Shown here one piece after another: positions 6,304 through 12,851 of a stretch of 12,851 nucleotides of DNA. The notes beneath the pieces are model-generated. The model worked only from the letters and a program-made list of their open reading frames with translations, was not told the DNA's origin and did no database searches. Both the position numbers and the translations under genes were made by a program. The DNA comes from UBA1038 sp964481445 (GTDB lineage: Bacteria > Bacillota > Clostridia > Christensenellales > Aristaeellaceae). Every line of letters starts with the position of its first letter. The first letter of the stretch is position 1. The DNA lies in NCBI GenBank assembly GCA_964481445.1, contig CAYZTQ010000057.1, forward strand, positions 1 to 12,851, read 5' to 3'.

Positions 6304-6316
6304 ATGTGTACAGTTT
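6291..6316. promoter_or_regulatory. Operator-like inverted repeat over the ABC promoter
   Basis: AAACTGT (6291-6297) and ACAGTTT (6310-6316) are perfect 7-bp arms around 12 bp that contain the -10 box. This size and position fit a dimeric repressor such as a MarR- or GntR-family protein, which often controls exporters. No such regulator is encoded in the window, so the identity is inference. Confidence 0.45.
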
Positions 6317-6335
6317 GAGAAAGGAGGTGGCCGGA

Positions 6336-6395
6336 GTGAAACACAGGATGAATTCGGGGTATGGTCTATGGGTGTCCGGCCGCAATCCAGTCTAA
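6336..6395 (+). CDS. Possible 19-codon leader peptide upstream of the ABC exporter
   Basis: A near-perfect Shine-Dalgarno, AAAGGAGGTGG (6320-6330), lies 5 nt before GTG at 6336. The GTG opens a 19-codon frame reading MKHRMNSGYGLWVSGRNPV and ends in TAA at 6393-6395. An in-frame ATG at 6348 is a second possible start. A ribosome site this strong with no long gene behind it is the main argument that something short is translated. In B. subtilis the bmrCD exporter is preceded by the leader peptide BmrB and controlled by ribosome-mediated attenuation; this arrangement looks analogous. I see no similarity of the peptide to a known protein. Alternatively it is the remnant of a lost regulator gene. 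Confidence 0.4.
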   Translation: MKHRMNSGYGLWVSGRNPV

Positions 6396-6419
6396 GGACT
6401 TGTTCGCTTTGTTATGCGC

Positions 6420-6455
6420 AAGGAGCTGCGGACGTCACGTCTTGAGGCTCTTTTT
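6420..6455 (+). terminator. Attenuator-like terminator hairpin before the ABC exporter
   Basis: GAGC (6423-6426) pairs with GCTC (6447-6450), extendable by A-T and G-T pairs into 6420-6422. Inside it GGACG (6430-6434) pairs with CGTCT (6438-6442) around a 3-nt loop, with an internal loop between the stems. TTTTT (6451-6455) follows directly. It lies between the leader peptide and the first ABC gene, so it would stop transcription unless an alternative fold prevented it. The internal loop makes it weaker than the other terminators in the window. Confidence 0.4.
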
Positions 6456-6482
6456 CATTGTTTGAATATCACAGGAGTTTGT

Positions 6483-8294
6483 ATGCACACGCAACGCAAC
6501 CGGCTGATGGGAACCCTGCTGCGAAAAAACGCGAAATATTTCATACTGGCCTTTTTGCTGACGGCTTTTACGAGCCTGATGCAGTTTGTTACCCCCGCGC
6601 TTCTGGCCGAGCTGATGGATCACTACCTCGGGCAGGAGCCATCCAGATTTCCGCCCCTGCTGAACAGGGCGATTGAGGGGCTTTTCGGCGCTGGATTTCT
6701 GGCGAACAACCTCTGGGCCTTCGGCGTGGCGCTGGTGCTGGTCAATCTGGTCGGCGGCGTCTCCTCGTTCTTTCGGGGCAAGCTGACCTCGCTGGGTTCG
6801 GAGGGCGCGGCGCTGTACCTGCGGGACACGCTGTACGATCATATCCAGAGGCTGCCCTACGATTATCACGTCAAGGTGGAAACGGGCGATCTGCTTCAGA
6901 GATGCACCTCTGACATCAACACCATCCGCGGTTTTTTGAACCAGCAGGCGGTCTCTATGCTCAACGCGGTGTTCATGATTATCTTCGCGCTCAGCCTGAT
7001 GCTGCCCATCAGCGTGAAAGTAACGCTGTACAGCCTGTCGGTCACGCCGGTCATCTTCGTCTTCTCCATGCTGTTTTTCCGTCTGGTCATTCAGTCCTTC
7101 CGCAGGGTGGATGAGGCCGAGGCCGGCATGAGCACGGTGCTGCAGGAAAACCTGACCGGCGTGCGCGTAGTGCGCGCCTTCGGTCAGGCCTTCAACGAAA
7201 TCGAAAAGTTTGACGCCGCCAACCTTAAGCACAGGGAGCGCGGCTTCAAGGTGGCCAATTTAGAGGCCATCTACTGGTCGTTGAGCGGCCACATGGGCAT
7301 GCTGCAGATTCTGATCTCCCTGATTGTCTGCATCGTGGAGGCAAGCCGCGGCAATATCAGCGTTGGCGACCTGATCGTCATCACCGGCTACACCGGCATG
7401 CTGACCTGGCCCATCCGCCAGCTGGGGCGCATCCTGACCGAATCGGGCAAGAGCATGGTGGCGCTCGACCGCATCAGCGAGGTGCTGCGCGCCAAGCAGG
7501 AGCCTGAGGAAGGGGACTCGCAGAAGCCTGACCTGAACCGCGATATCGTGTTCAGCCACGTCAGCCTGTACTACGAAAAGGGGCACGAGGTGCTGCGCGA
7601 TATCAGCTTCACGGTCAAGGCCGGGCAAACCGTGGCCATCCTCGGCCCGACGGGCTCCGGCAAGAGCAGCCTGGTGCACCTGCTGCAGCGGCTCTATGAG
7701 CCCAAATCCGGCAGCATCACCATCGGCGGTGTGCCGCTTAACCGCATTGACCGGCATTACCTCCGCTCGCGCGTCGGGCTGGTGCTGCAAAACAGCTTTC
7801 TGTACAGCAAAACCATCCGCGAGAACATCGCGATCGCCGTACGGAACGCGGCGCAGGAGGAGATCGACCGCGCGGCCGGTACCGCCAGCGCATCTGAGTT
7901 TATTGAAAAAAGCGAAAAAGGCTATGACACCGTGGTGGGCGAGCGCGGCGTCACGCTGTCGGGCGGGCAGAAGCAGCGCGTGGCCATTGCCCGCACGCTG
8001 ATGAAGAACAACGACATCCTGATTTTTGACGACTCGCTGTCCGCGGTCGATACCAGGACCGACGCCCAGATCAGGCAGGCGCTGCTTTCGGGCAGCAACA
8101 GGGTGACCACCTTCATCATCAGCCACCGCATCAGCACGCTGAGCCGCGCGGACCTGATCCTCGTGCTGGAAGACGGCCGCATCACAGAAAGCGGCACGCA
8201 TGAAGAGCTGATTGCCAGGCCCGGGCTGTACGCGCGCATCAACGCCATCCAGAGCGGGCTGGAAGACGCCGCCCCCGAAAACGAGGTGAACTGA
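6483..8294 (+). CDS. ABC exporter half-transporter with degenerate catalytic site (BmrC/TM287-like)
   Basis: 603 aa: an N-terminal six-helix membrane domain (about 15-310) followed by a nucleotide-binding domain. Walker A is GPTGSGKS (388-395), the signature is the canonical LSGGQ (492-496), and the H-loop is in IISHRIST. Walker B reads ILIFDDSLSAVD with D516 and D517, so the catalytic Glu is Asp. That is the mark of the degenerate subunit in heterodimeric exporters such as TM287, BmrC and LmrC. Expected role: with the next gene, ATP-driven export of drugs, lipids or peptides across the cytoplasmic membrane; the substrate cannot be told. The start ATG at 6483 has AGGAG (6473-6477) 5 nt upstream. 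A longer in-frame reading from ATG 6414 would run through the attenuator-like hairpin and lacks a well-placed ribosome site. Only 3 nt separate the stop from the partner gene. Confidence 0.92.
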   Translation: MHTQRNRLMGTLLRKNAKYFILAFLLTAFTSLMQFVTPALLAELMDHYLGQEPSRFPPLLNRAIEGLFGAGFLANNLWAFGVALVLVNLVGGVSSFFRGKLTSLGSEGAALYLRDTLYDHIQRLPYDYHVKVETGDLLQRCTSDINTIRGFLNQQAVSMLNAVFMIIFALSLMLPISVKVTLYSLSVTPVIFVFSMLFFRLVIQSFRRVDEAEAGMSTVLQENLTGVRVVRAFGQAFNEIEKFDAANLKHRERGFKVANLEAIYWSLSGHMGMLQILISLIVCIVEASRGNISVGDLIVITGYTGMLTWPIRQLGRILTESGKSMVALDRISEVLRAKQEPEEGDSQKPDLNRDIVFSHVSLYYEKGHEVLRDISFTVKAGQTVAILGPTGSGKSSLVHLLQRLYEPKSGSITIGGVPLNRIDRHYLRSRVGLVLQNSFLYSKTIRENIAIAVRNAAQEEIDRAAGTASASEFIEKSEKGYDTVVGERGVTLSGGQKQRVAIARTLMKNNDILIFDDSLSAVDTRTDAQIRQALLSGSNRVTTFIISHRISTLSRADLILVLEDGRITESGTHEELIARPGLYARINAIQSGLEDAAPENEVN

Positions 8295-8297
8295 ATT

Positions 8298-10136
8298 ATG
8301 CAGTACGAACAGGAACAGGATAATATCCAGCCCAAGAAGCTGAGCTTCTCCCTTTGGCTGCGGGTACTGAGGCTCGCCAGAAACCACTGGCGCAAACTGG
8401 GCACCTGCATGCTGATGCTGGCCATTCTGGGCATCGGCGAGGCCCTTCCCCCGCTGATGACGCGCTACGCCGTGGATACCTTTGTGGTGGCCAAAAAAAC
8501 AGGCACGCTCGGATGGTTCATCGTTCTCTATCTGGCCATCCTGCTGATGAACTTTGCCGCGGGCTACCGCTTTCTCAAGCTCTCCGGCCATATCGAATGG
8601 GCTGTCAACTACGACATCCGGGCCAGGGGCTTCCGCAAGCTGCAGGAGCTGCCCTTCTCCTACTACGACAGGATGCCGGTCGGCAACCTGCTGACCCGGG
8701 TGACCAGCGACACCGCGCAGCTGGGCGACGCGCTCGGCTGGGGGCTGGTTGACTTTGTGTGGGGCTTTTTCTTTCTGGTTTTCAGTTTTGTCGCCATGCT
8801 GCTGCTCAACTGGAAGCTGGCGCTGATGGCCATGCTGTCGCTGCCCGTGCTGGTGGTGCTTTCGCTGTACTTTCAGAAAAGAATGATAGAGAGCCAGCGC
8901 AAGATACGCCAGACCAACAGCATGATCACCGCCTCGTTCAACGAGGGCATCATGGGCGCCAAAACCACCAAAACGCTGGTGCGCGAGGAGATGAACTTTG
9001 AAGAATTCCAGACCCTGACCTCGCAGATGCACAGGCGTTCCGTGCGGGGCGCCGTCATTTCCGCGCTGTTTCTGCCGATTGTCAGCTCCGTCGGCGCCAT
9101 CGCGACCGCCTATGTGCTGACGGAAGGCGCCGGGCTGGTGCTGAAAGGCGCGATGACACTCGGCACACTCGCCGCCTTTATCAGCTATATTACGGACTTC
9201 TTCCAGCCTGTGCAGAACATCGCCGGCACCTTCTCCGAGTTTCAGCGCAGGCAGGCCGCTGCCGAGCGCGTGCTGACGCTGCTGGACACGGAGCCGGACA
9301 TCAAGGATACGAAAGAAGTGGAAGAACTTTTCGGCGACAACTTCCACCCCAAAAAAGAAAACTGGCCGCCCATCCGCGGGGACATTGACTTTGATGATGT
9401 CAGCTTCCGCTACAAGGACGGCGAGAGCGTGCTTTCGCACTTCAACCTGCACATCAGGGCAGGCGAGACCATCGCGCTGGTCGGCGCGACGGGCGCCGGC
9501 AAGAGTACCATCGTCAACCTGATCTGCCGCTTCTATGAGCCGACGGAGGGCAGCATCAAAATCGACGGGGTGGATTACCGCGAGCGCAGCCAGCTCTGGC
9601 TGCAGTCCAACATCGGCTATGTGCTGCAGGAGCCGCAGCTGTTCAGCGGCACCATTGCCGACAACATCCGCTACGCCAACAAGGACGCGACGATGGAAGA
9701 GGTACAGCAAGCGGCCAGGCAGGTAAACGCCGAAGGCTTCATCCTGAAGCTGGAGGCGGGCTATAACTCCCAGGTCGGCGAAGGCGGCAACCGTCTGTCG
9801 ACCGGTGAGAAGCAGCTGATCAGCTTCGCCCGGGCCATCCTCCACAACCCTCGGCTATTTGTGCTGGACGAGGCGACCAGTTCCGTAGACACCGAGACGG
9901 AGATGATGATTCAGCGGGCGATTGTGAAAACGCTGGAAGGACGCACCAGCTTTATCATCGCCCACCGTCTGTCCACCATACGGCACGCCGACCGCATTCT
10001 GGTGATCGAGGATGGAAAAATCGCCGAAGCGGGCAACCATCAGGAGCTGATCGCCAGGCGAGGGCAGTATTACCAGCTGTATACCACGCAGTTCCGCGAG
10101 GAGCGCTCGATGGACGTGCTGGGTAAAAAGAACTGA
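8298..10136 (+). CDS. ABC exporter half-transporter with intact catalytic Glu (BmrD/TM288-like)
   Basis: 612 aa: a six-helix ABC type-1 membrane domain (about 30-330), a short linker, then a nucleotide-binding domain. Walker A is GATGAGKS (396-403). Walker B is LFVLDEATSSVD with the catalytic E525, and IIAHRLST holds the H-loop His. The signature is LSTGE (500-504) rather than LSGGQ. Changed signatures are usual in this partner, because its signature faces the degenerate ATP site of the other subunit. The two genes therefore fit one heterodimer with one active and one degenerate ATP site. GAGGTGA (8283-8289), inside the end of the previous gene, lies 8 nt before the ATG, so the two are probably translated in step. 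A hairpin terminator follows within 25 nt. Confidence 0.92.
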   Translation: MQYEQEQDNIQPKKLSFSLWLRVLRLARNHWRKLGTCMLMLAILGIGEALPPLMTRYAVDTFVVAKKTGTLGWFIVLYLAILLMNFAAGYRFLKLSGHIEWAVNYDIRARGFRKLQELPFSYYDRMPVGNLLTRVTSDTAQLGDALGWGLVDFVWGFFFLVFSFVAMLLLNWKLALMAMLSLPVLVVLSLYFQKRMIESQRKIRQTNSMITASFNEGIMGAKTTKTLVREEMNFEEFQTLTSQMHRRSVRGAVISALFLPIVSSVGAIATAYVLTEGAGLVLKGAMTLGTLAAFISYITDFFQPVQNIAGTFSEFQRRQAAAERVLTLLDTEPDIKDTKEVEELFGDNFHPKKENWPPIRGDIDFDDVSFRYKDGESVLSHFNLHIRAGETIALVGATGAGKSTIVNLICRFYEPTEGSIKIDGVDYRERSQLWLQSNIGYVLQEPQLFSGTIADNIRYANKDATMEEVQQAARQVNAEGFILKLEAGYNSQVGEGGNRLSTGEKQLISFARAILHNPRLFVLDEATSSVDTETEMMIQRAIVKTLEGRTSFIIAHRLSTIRHADRILVIEDGKIAEAGNHQELIARRGQYYQLYTTQFREERSMDVLGKKN

Positions 10137-10158
10137 GAAGACAAATGACCGCTCTGCC

Positions 10159-10184
10159 CGGGCGCGGCTGCAAAGCCGCGCCCG
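10159..10184 (+). terminator. Hairpin terminator after the ABC exporter operon
   Basis: An 11-bp GC-rich perfect stem (10159-10169 with 10174-10184) encloses a GCAA tetraloop. No T run follows directly; the downstream sequence is T-rich (10185-10200) but mixed. Position and stability suggest termination or protection of the mRNA 3' end. Confidence 0.6.
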
Positions 10185-10186
10185 TA

Positions 10187-10215
10187 TTGAATTTGTTTTA
10201 GCCCCATGCTACACT
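10187..10215 (+). promoter_or_regulatory. Promoter of the nitroreductase-rarA operon
   Basis: TTGAAT (10187-10192) and TACACT (10210-10215) are spaced by 17 nt. The -10 is preceded by TGC, giving an extended -10. The Shine-Dalgarno site of the next gene begins about 12 nt downstream, so the leader is very short. Confidence 0.65.
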
Positions 10216-10242
10216 GCTTTTGCAGCAAAGGAGGATGATGAT

Positions 10243-11001
10243 ATGCCCGCTTGCCCCTGGGAAGGCTTCTTTTCACCTGTCCAGCTCAAGCGCTGGGCCG
10301 AGGCCATCCCCTCCCGTTCCTCCTGCCGGACCTTCAGCGCGCCTGCCACCATGGACGAGCAGAGCGCGCTTGCGTATACGGCTGCGCACTCCAGCCTGCC
10401 CGGCGTGCGGCTGGCGCTGCTTGACTGCGACAGCAACGAGTTATTTATCCCCATCCCTCTCTTCCCGCGCATCGAGTACGCCAGGCAGTATGTTGCCGTG
10501 ATCATCGATACATCGGTCGAACATGTCCAGCTGCACGCGGGCGTCAGCGGCGAAGCCATGGTGCTGGAGCTGGCAGCCATGGGCCTTGGCAGCTGCTGGG
10601 TGCAGGGCAACTTCAGAAGAAGCGCGGTAGATATCCCCCTTTCCCCTTCTGAAAAAGTGCTGGCCGTCATCCCCTACGGACACCCTTCCAAACGAGCGTC
10701 CGGCGATAAGCGCAGCCGCAAGCCGCTGAAGGCGCTGTGCCTTGACAAGCCGGAGGATTGGCCCAATTGGGCCTTTCAGGCGGCGGAATCCGTGCGCGTT
10801 GCGCCCTCCGCGCTCAACAGCCAGCCCTGGCGGTTTTCACGGTCGGGCAACACCCTCCGTCTGTCGGGTCGGGGCTTTGGCAGCGTCAACTACGGCATTG
10901 CCGCCCTGCACATGGAATGCGCGATGCATGCGCTGCCGCACGACTGGCGCTACAGCTCCGATGGCAGGGGGCTGCTGATCACCTATAAGGAAGAAACATG
11001 A
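10243..11001 (+). CDS. Nitroreductase-like protein, TM1586 type
   Basis: 252 aa. The pattern is that of the two-lobed TM1586-type nitroreductase family: an N-terminal RSSCRTF (25-31) in the place of the FMN-phosphate-binding RRS.R.F motif, GEAMVLELAAMGLGSCWVQG (from residue 103), VIPYGHP near residue 145, and in the second lobe VAPSALNSQPWRF (from residue 186). Members are cytoplasmic flavoproteins thought to be single-chain versions of the dimeric nitroreductase fold; natural substrates are generally unknown, and none can be inferred here. AAAGGAGG (10227-10234) lies 8 nt before the ATG. The stop codon overlaps the rarA start in ATGA, so the two are translationally coupled. It is the first gene of a three-gene operon with its own promoter. 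Confidence 0.8.
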   Translation: MPACPWEGFFSPVQLKRWAEAIPSRSSCRTFSAPATMDEQSALAYTAAHSSLPGVRLALLDCDSNELFIPIPLFPRIEYARQYVAVIIDTSVEHVQLHAGVSGEAMVLELAAMGLGSCWVQGNFRRSAVDIPLSPSEKVLAVIPYGHPSKRASGDKRSRKPLKALCLDKPEDWPNWAFQAAESVRVAPSALNSQPWRFSRSGNTLRLSGRGFGSVNYGIAALHMECAMHALPHDWRYSSDGRGLLITYKEET

Positions 11002-12308
11002 CACTTTTTGATTTTGCGCAGAGCCCGGAAAGAAAAACCGGCCAGCCCCTGGCCGACCGCATGCGCCCGAAAACGCTGGATGAGTTTATCGGGCAGGAGC
11101 ATATTGTCGGCCCCGGCAAGCTGCTTCGTCGCGCCATCATGGCGGATATGCTGACCAGCAGCATCTTTTACGGCCCGCCGGGCAGCGGAAAGACCTCGCT
11201 GGCCTCCGTCATTGCGCAGATGACTAAGGCCAGTTTTGTGCGCATGAACGCCGTCACCTCAGGCGTGGCCGAGGTGCGGGAGGTGCTGCGCGAAGCGGAC
11301 GACCGCCGCAAAATGTACGGCCGGCCCACCTATCTATTGCTGGATGAGTGCCACAGGTGGAGCAAGGCGCAGTCGGACAGCATTCTGCCTGCGATCGAGG
11401 AAGGGTTGATCCGCTTCATCGGCTCGACCACCGAGAACCCGATGATCGCCATGACGCCCGCCATCGTGAGCCGCTGCCGCCTGTTTGCCTTTGAGCCGCT
11501 CAGGGAAAAGGACATCGAGACCGCCCTGCGGCGCGCCATCGCGGATGAGGAAAACGGTCTCGGCAGCATGAACGTGGTGGTGGACGACGCGGCGCTGCGC
11601 CACTGGATCCGCAACTCTTCCGGCGATATCCGCATGGCGCTCAACGCGCTGGAGCTGGCCGCCCTGACAACGCCGACCGTCGGCGGGCAGATTCACATCA
11701 CGCTGGAAATCGCCGAGGACAGCATTCAAAAGCCCGTCATCAAGGTAGATGAGTCGCTGTACTATGATATGCTGTCGGCCTTCTGCAAGTCGCTGCGCGG
11801 CTCTGATTCCGACGCGGCGCTGCTTTGGTTTTCAAGGCTTCTGTACGCGGGATGCGACCCGAGGCTGATCGCCCGGCGCATCATCGCGCACGCCAGCGAG
11901 GATGTGGGCCTTGCCAACCCCGGGGCCATGCTGGCCGCCGTCGCGGCCGCGCAGGCGCTTGAGTTTATCGGCCTGCCCGAAGCGAGGCTGCCGCTGACGC
12001 AGGCCATCATCACCGTCTGCGAAAGCGAAAAGAGCAACAGCGTGGTGATGGCGATGGACCGCGCGAAGGCGGACGCCGAGCTGGGCCAGATCGGCGAGGT
12101 GCCCGAGCACCTGCGGGACAGCCATTACGCCGGACATGAGCGGATCAACGATACCAGCGGCTACCTGTACCCGCACGATTTCCCCGGCCACTGGGTCAGG
12201 CAGAACTATATGCCCGAAGGCTTTGAAAGCAGGCGATACTATCAGCCCGGAACGCTCGGATACGAGGCCGGCATACACAAGAAGAAGGAACAGAATGGAC
12301 CGCAGTAA
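10998..12308 (+). CDS. rarA: Replication-associated recombination protein A (RarA/MgsA), AAA+ ATPase
   Basis: 436 aa, the usual length. After an N-terminal PLADRMRPKTLDEFIGQEHIVG segment come Walker A GPPGSGKT (59-66), Walker B LLLDECHRW (D116, E117), sensor 1 GSTTENP, and SRCR with the likely arginine finger. The C-terminal half has the RarA tetramerisation/lid regions, including LYAGCDPRLIARRIIAHASEDVGLANP-type sequence and the tail PEHLRDSHYAG ... YPHDFPGHWV. RarA acts on DNA at stalled replication forks, remodelling ends and recruiting repair and restart factors, together with SSB. Most relatives have DEIH or DEVH where this has DECH; the catalytic residues are kept. AAGGAAG (10987-10993) is 4 nt before the ATG. 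The gene overlaps its upstream neighbour by 4 nt and its downstream neighbour by 14 nt. Confidence 0.93.
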   Translation: MTLFDFAQSPERKTGQPLADRMRPKTLDEFIGQEHIVGPGKLLRRAIMADMLTSSIFYGPPGSGKTSLASVIAQMTKASFVRMNAVTSGVAEVREVLREADDRRKMYGRPTYLLLDECHRWSKAQSDSILPAIEEGLIRFIGSTTENPMIAMTPAIVSRCRLFAFEPLREKDIETALRRAIADEENGLGSMNVVVDDAALRHWIRNSSGDIRMALNALELAALTTPTVGGQIHITLEIAEDSIQKPVIKVDESLYYDMLSAFCKSLRGSDSDAALLWFSRLLYAGCDPRLIARRIIAHASEDVGLANPGAMLAAVAAAQALEFIGLPEARLPLTQAIITVCESEKSNSVVMAMDRAKADAELGQIGEVPEHLRDSHYAGHERINDTSGYLYPHDFPGHWVRQNYMPEGFESRRYYQPGTLGYEAGIHKKKEQNGPQ

Positions 12309-12801
12309 GGATATACTGAACTATCTGGGCGAGCTGGCGCTGCCCTACGCCCTCTACGAACATGAGCCCAAGGAGACCATTGAAGCCTGTCAGAGCATCG
12401 AAGGGGTCGACTGGAATACTTCCGCGATGTGCAAGAACGTGTTTTTATGCAACCGGCAGGAAACGCAGTATTGCCTGATGCTGCTGCGCCACGACCGCCC
12501 CTTCAGAACCGCTGTCATCAGCAAGCTTCTGGGCGTTTCCCGCTTGAGCTTCGCCAGGCAGGAAAAACTGCCTGAGATGTTGTTTCTCGACCCCGGCGCC
12601 GTCAACCCCCTGAGCCTGATGTTTGATGGAAGCGGCCGCATTCAGCTGGCGGTGGACCGAGCGCTGCTGGGCCACGAAAACCTGCTGTTCCACCCGGGCG
12701 TCAATTTCAAAAGCGTCAGCCTGAAAAGCCGCGATTTCTTTGAGCGGTTTCTGCCCGCCATCCATCACGCGCCAATCCTGCTGACGCTGCCCGAAGAATA
12801 A
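12295..12801 (+). CDS. YbaK/ProX-type aminoacyl-tRNA editing protein (PrdX-like)
   Basis: 168 aa, the normal size for free-standing prolyl-tRNA editing proteins. An N-terminal helix with LGELALPYALYEHEP leads to CKNVFLC with the conserved Lys (K47) that holds the tRNA 3' end in the family, then YCLMLL, PGAVNPLSL (100-108), the IQLAVDRALL strand-helix unit and FHPGVNFKSVSL (132-143). Relatives hydrolyse mischarged Ala-tRNA(Pro) or related mischarged tRNAs in trans; which one is cut here cannot be decided. I chose the ATG at 12295, preceded by AAGGA (12285-12289), because the family begins there. A longer in-frame reading from 12136 only translates rarA in a second frame. The start overlaps the end of rarA by 14 nt, so the two are likely coupled. 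Confidence 0.85.
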   Translation: MDRSKDILNYLGELALPYALYEHEPKETIEACQSIEGVDWNTSAMCKNVFLCNRQETQYCLMLLRHDRPFRTAVISKLLGVSRLSFARQEKLPEMLFLDPGAVNPLSLMFDGSGRIQLAVDRALLGHENLLFHPGVNFKSVSLKSRDFFERFLPAIHHAPILLTLPEE

Positions 12802-12851
12802 GGAGGCATGATAAAAAGTAACTGAGGGTGATGCAGAGCAAGTCTTCATGC
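12802..12851 (+). other. Window end, no assignable gene
   Basis: After the stop at 12799-12801 there is a Shine-Dalgarno-like AAGGAGG (12800-12806). The nearest ATG (12808) is too close and opens only five codons. A later ATG at 12831 could begin the next gene, but too little sequence remains to judge. No terminator is visible. Confidence 0.3.

Noticed and set aside
6414..6482. N-terminal extension of the first ABC subunit from ATG 6414
   Set aside because: It would translate the terminator-like hairpin and T run, and the nearest purine-rich site is about 15 nt away. The ATG at 6483 has AGGAG at 5 nt and gives a normal-length subunit.
7260..9845. An open frame of 861 codons on the minus strand opposite both ABC genes
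   Set aside because: It spans the junction of two well-supported genes, shows no domain, is rich in His/Gln/Gly/Ala/Val as antisense frames of GC-rich genes are, and has no ribosome site. It is a codon-bias shadow.
12136..12294. Upstream extension of the tRNA-editing protein from ATG 12136
   Set aside because: The extra 53 residues are an out-of-frame translation of the rarA 3' end, with Ser/Thr/Arg-rich composition and no family similarity. ATG 12295 has a ribosome site and matches the family start.
12808..12825. A five-codon frame after AAGGAGG at the window end
   Set aside because: The ATG is 1 nt from the ribosome site and stops after five codons; nothing supports translation.

Overview
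The window looks like chromosomal DNA from an anaerobic Bacillota, most likely a fairly GC-rich member of the Clostridia. The grounds are strong GGAGG-type Shine-Dalgarno sites before almost every gene, rho-independent-type hairpins, an anaerobic two-subunit glycerol-3-phosphate dehydrogenase pair, an extracytoplasmic FMN-binding protein, and a heterodimeric ABC exporter of the BmrCD/TM287-288 type. I see no phage, transposase, CRISPR array, tRNA or rRNA.

Left third (1-4708), minus strand. A secreted FMN-binding protein with two large tandem repeats (59-1729) has its own promoter and terminator. Upstream of it lies a cluster of three hairpins (1835-1939), the last of which probably terminates the glycerol-3-phosphate dehydrogenase operon: a GlpA-like subunit with a C-terminal [2Fe-2S] module (3257-4708), followed after 1 nt by a GlpB-like FAD/NAD oxidoreductase (1966-3255). 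The small DUF1667 protein and glycerol kinase that often accompany this pair are not present here.

Middle (4709-6262). A divergent intergenic region holds promoters in both directions and an operator-like inverted repeat. To its right is a secreted cell-wall protein with an SH3-like domain, two peptidoglycan-binding domains and a C-terminal domain I cannot name (4942-6213), followed by a clear terminator.

Right part (6263-12851), plus strand. A promoter overlapped by an inverted repeat leads into a leader of about 165 nt. This leader carries a possible 19-codon leader peptide with a very strong ribosome site and a terminator-like hairpin, and then two ABC half-transporters (6483-8294, 8298-10136). 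The nucleotide-binding sites are asymmetric: the first subunit has Asp in place of the catalytic Glu, and the second has a changed signature motif. The layout parallels the bmrB-bmrC-bmrD attenuation system of Bacillus subtilis. After a hairpin terminator and a good extended -10 promoter comes a tightly packed operon of three overlapping genes: a TM1586-type nitroreductase-like protein, the AAA+ ATPase RarA, and a YbaK/ProX-type aminoacyl-tRNA editing protein.

Most of the content is recognisable housekeeping or envelope function. The parts most worth a second look are the leader/attenuator before the ABC exporter, the 260-bp perfectly identical stretch inside the otherwise diverged repeats of the FMN-binding gene, the unassigned C-terminal domain of the cell-wall protein, and the hairpin cluster at 1835-1939.
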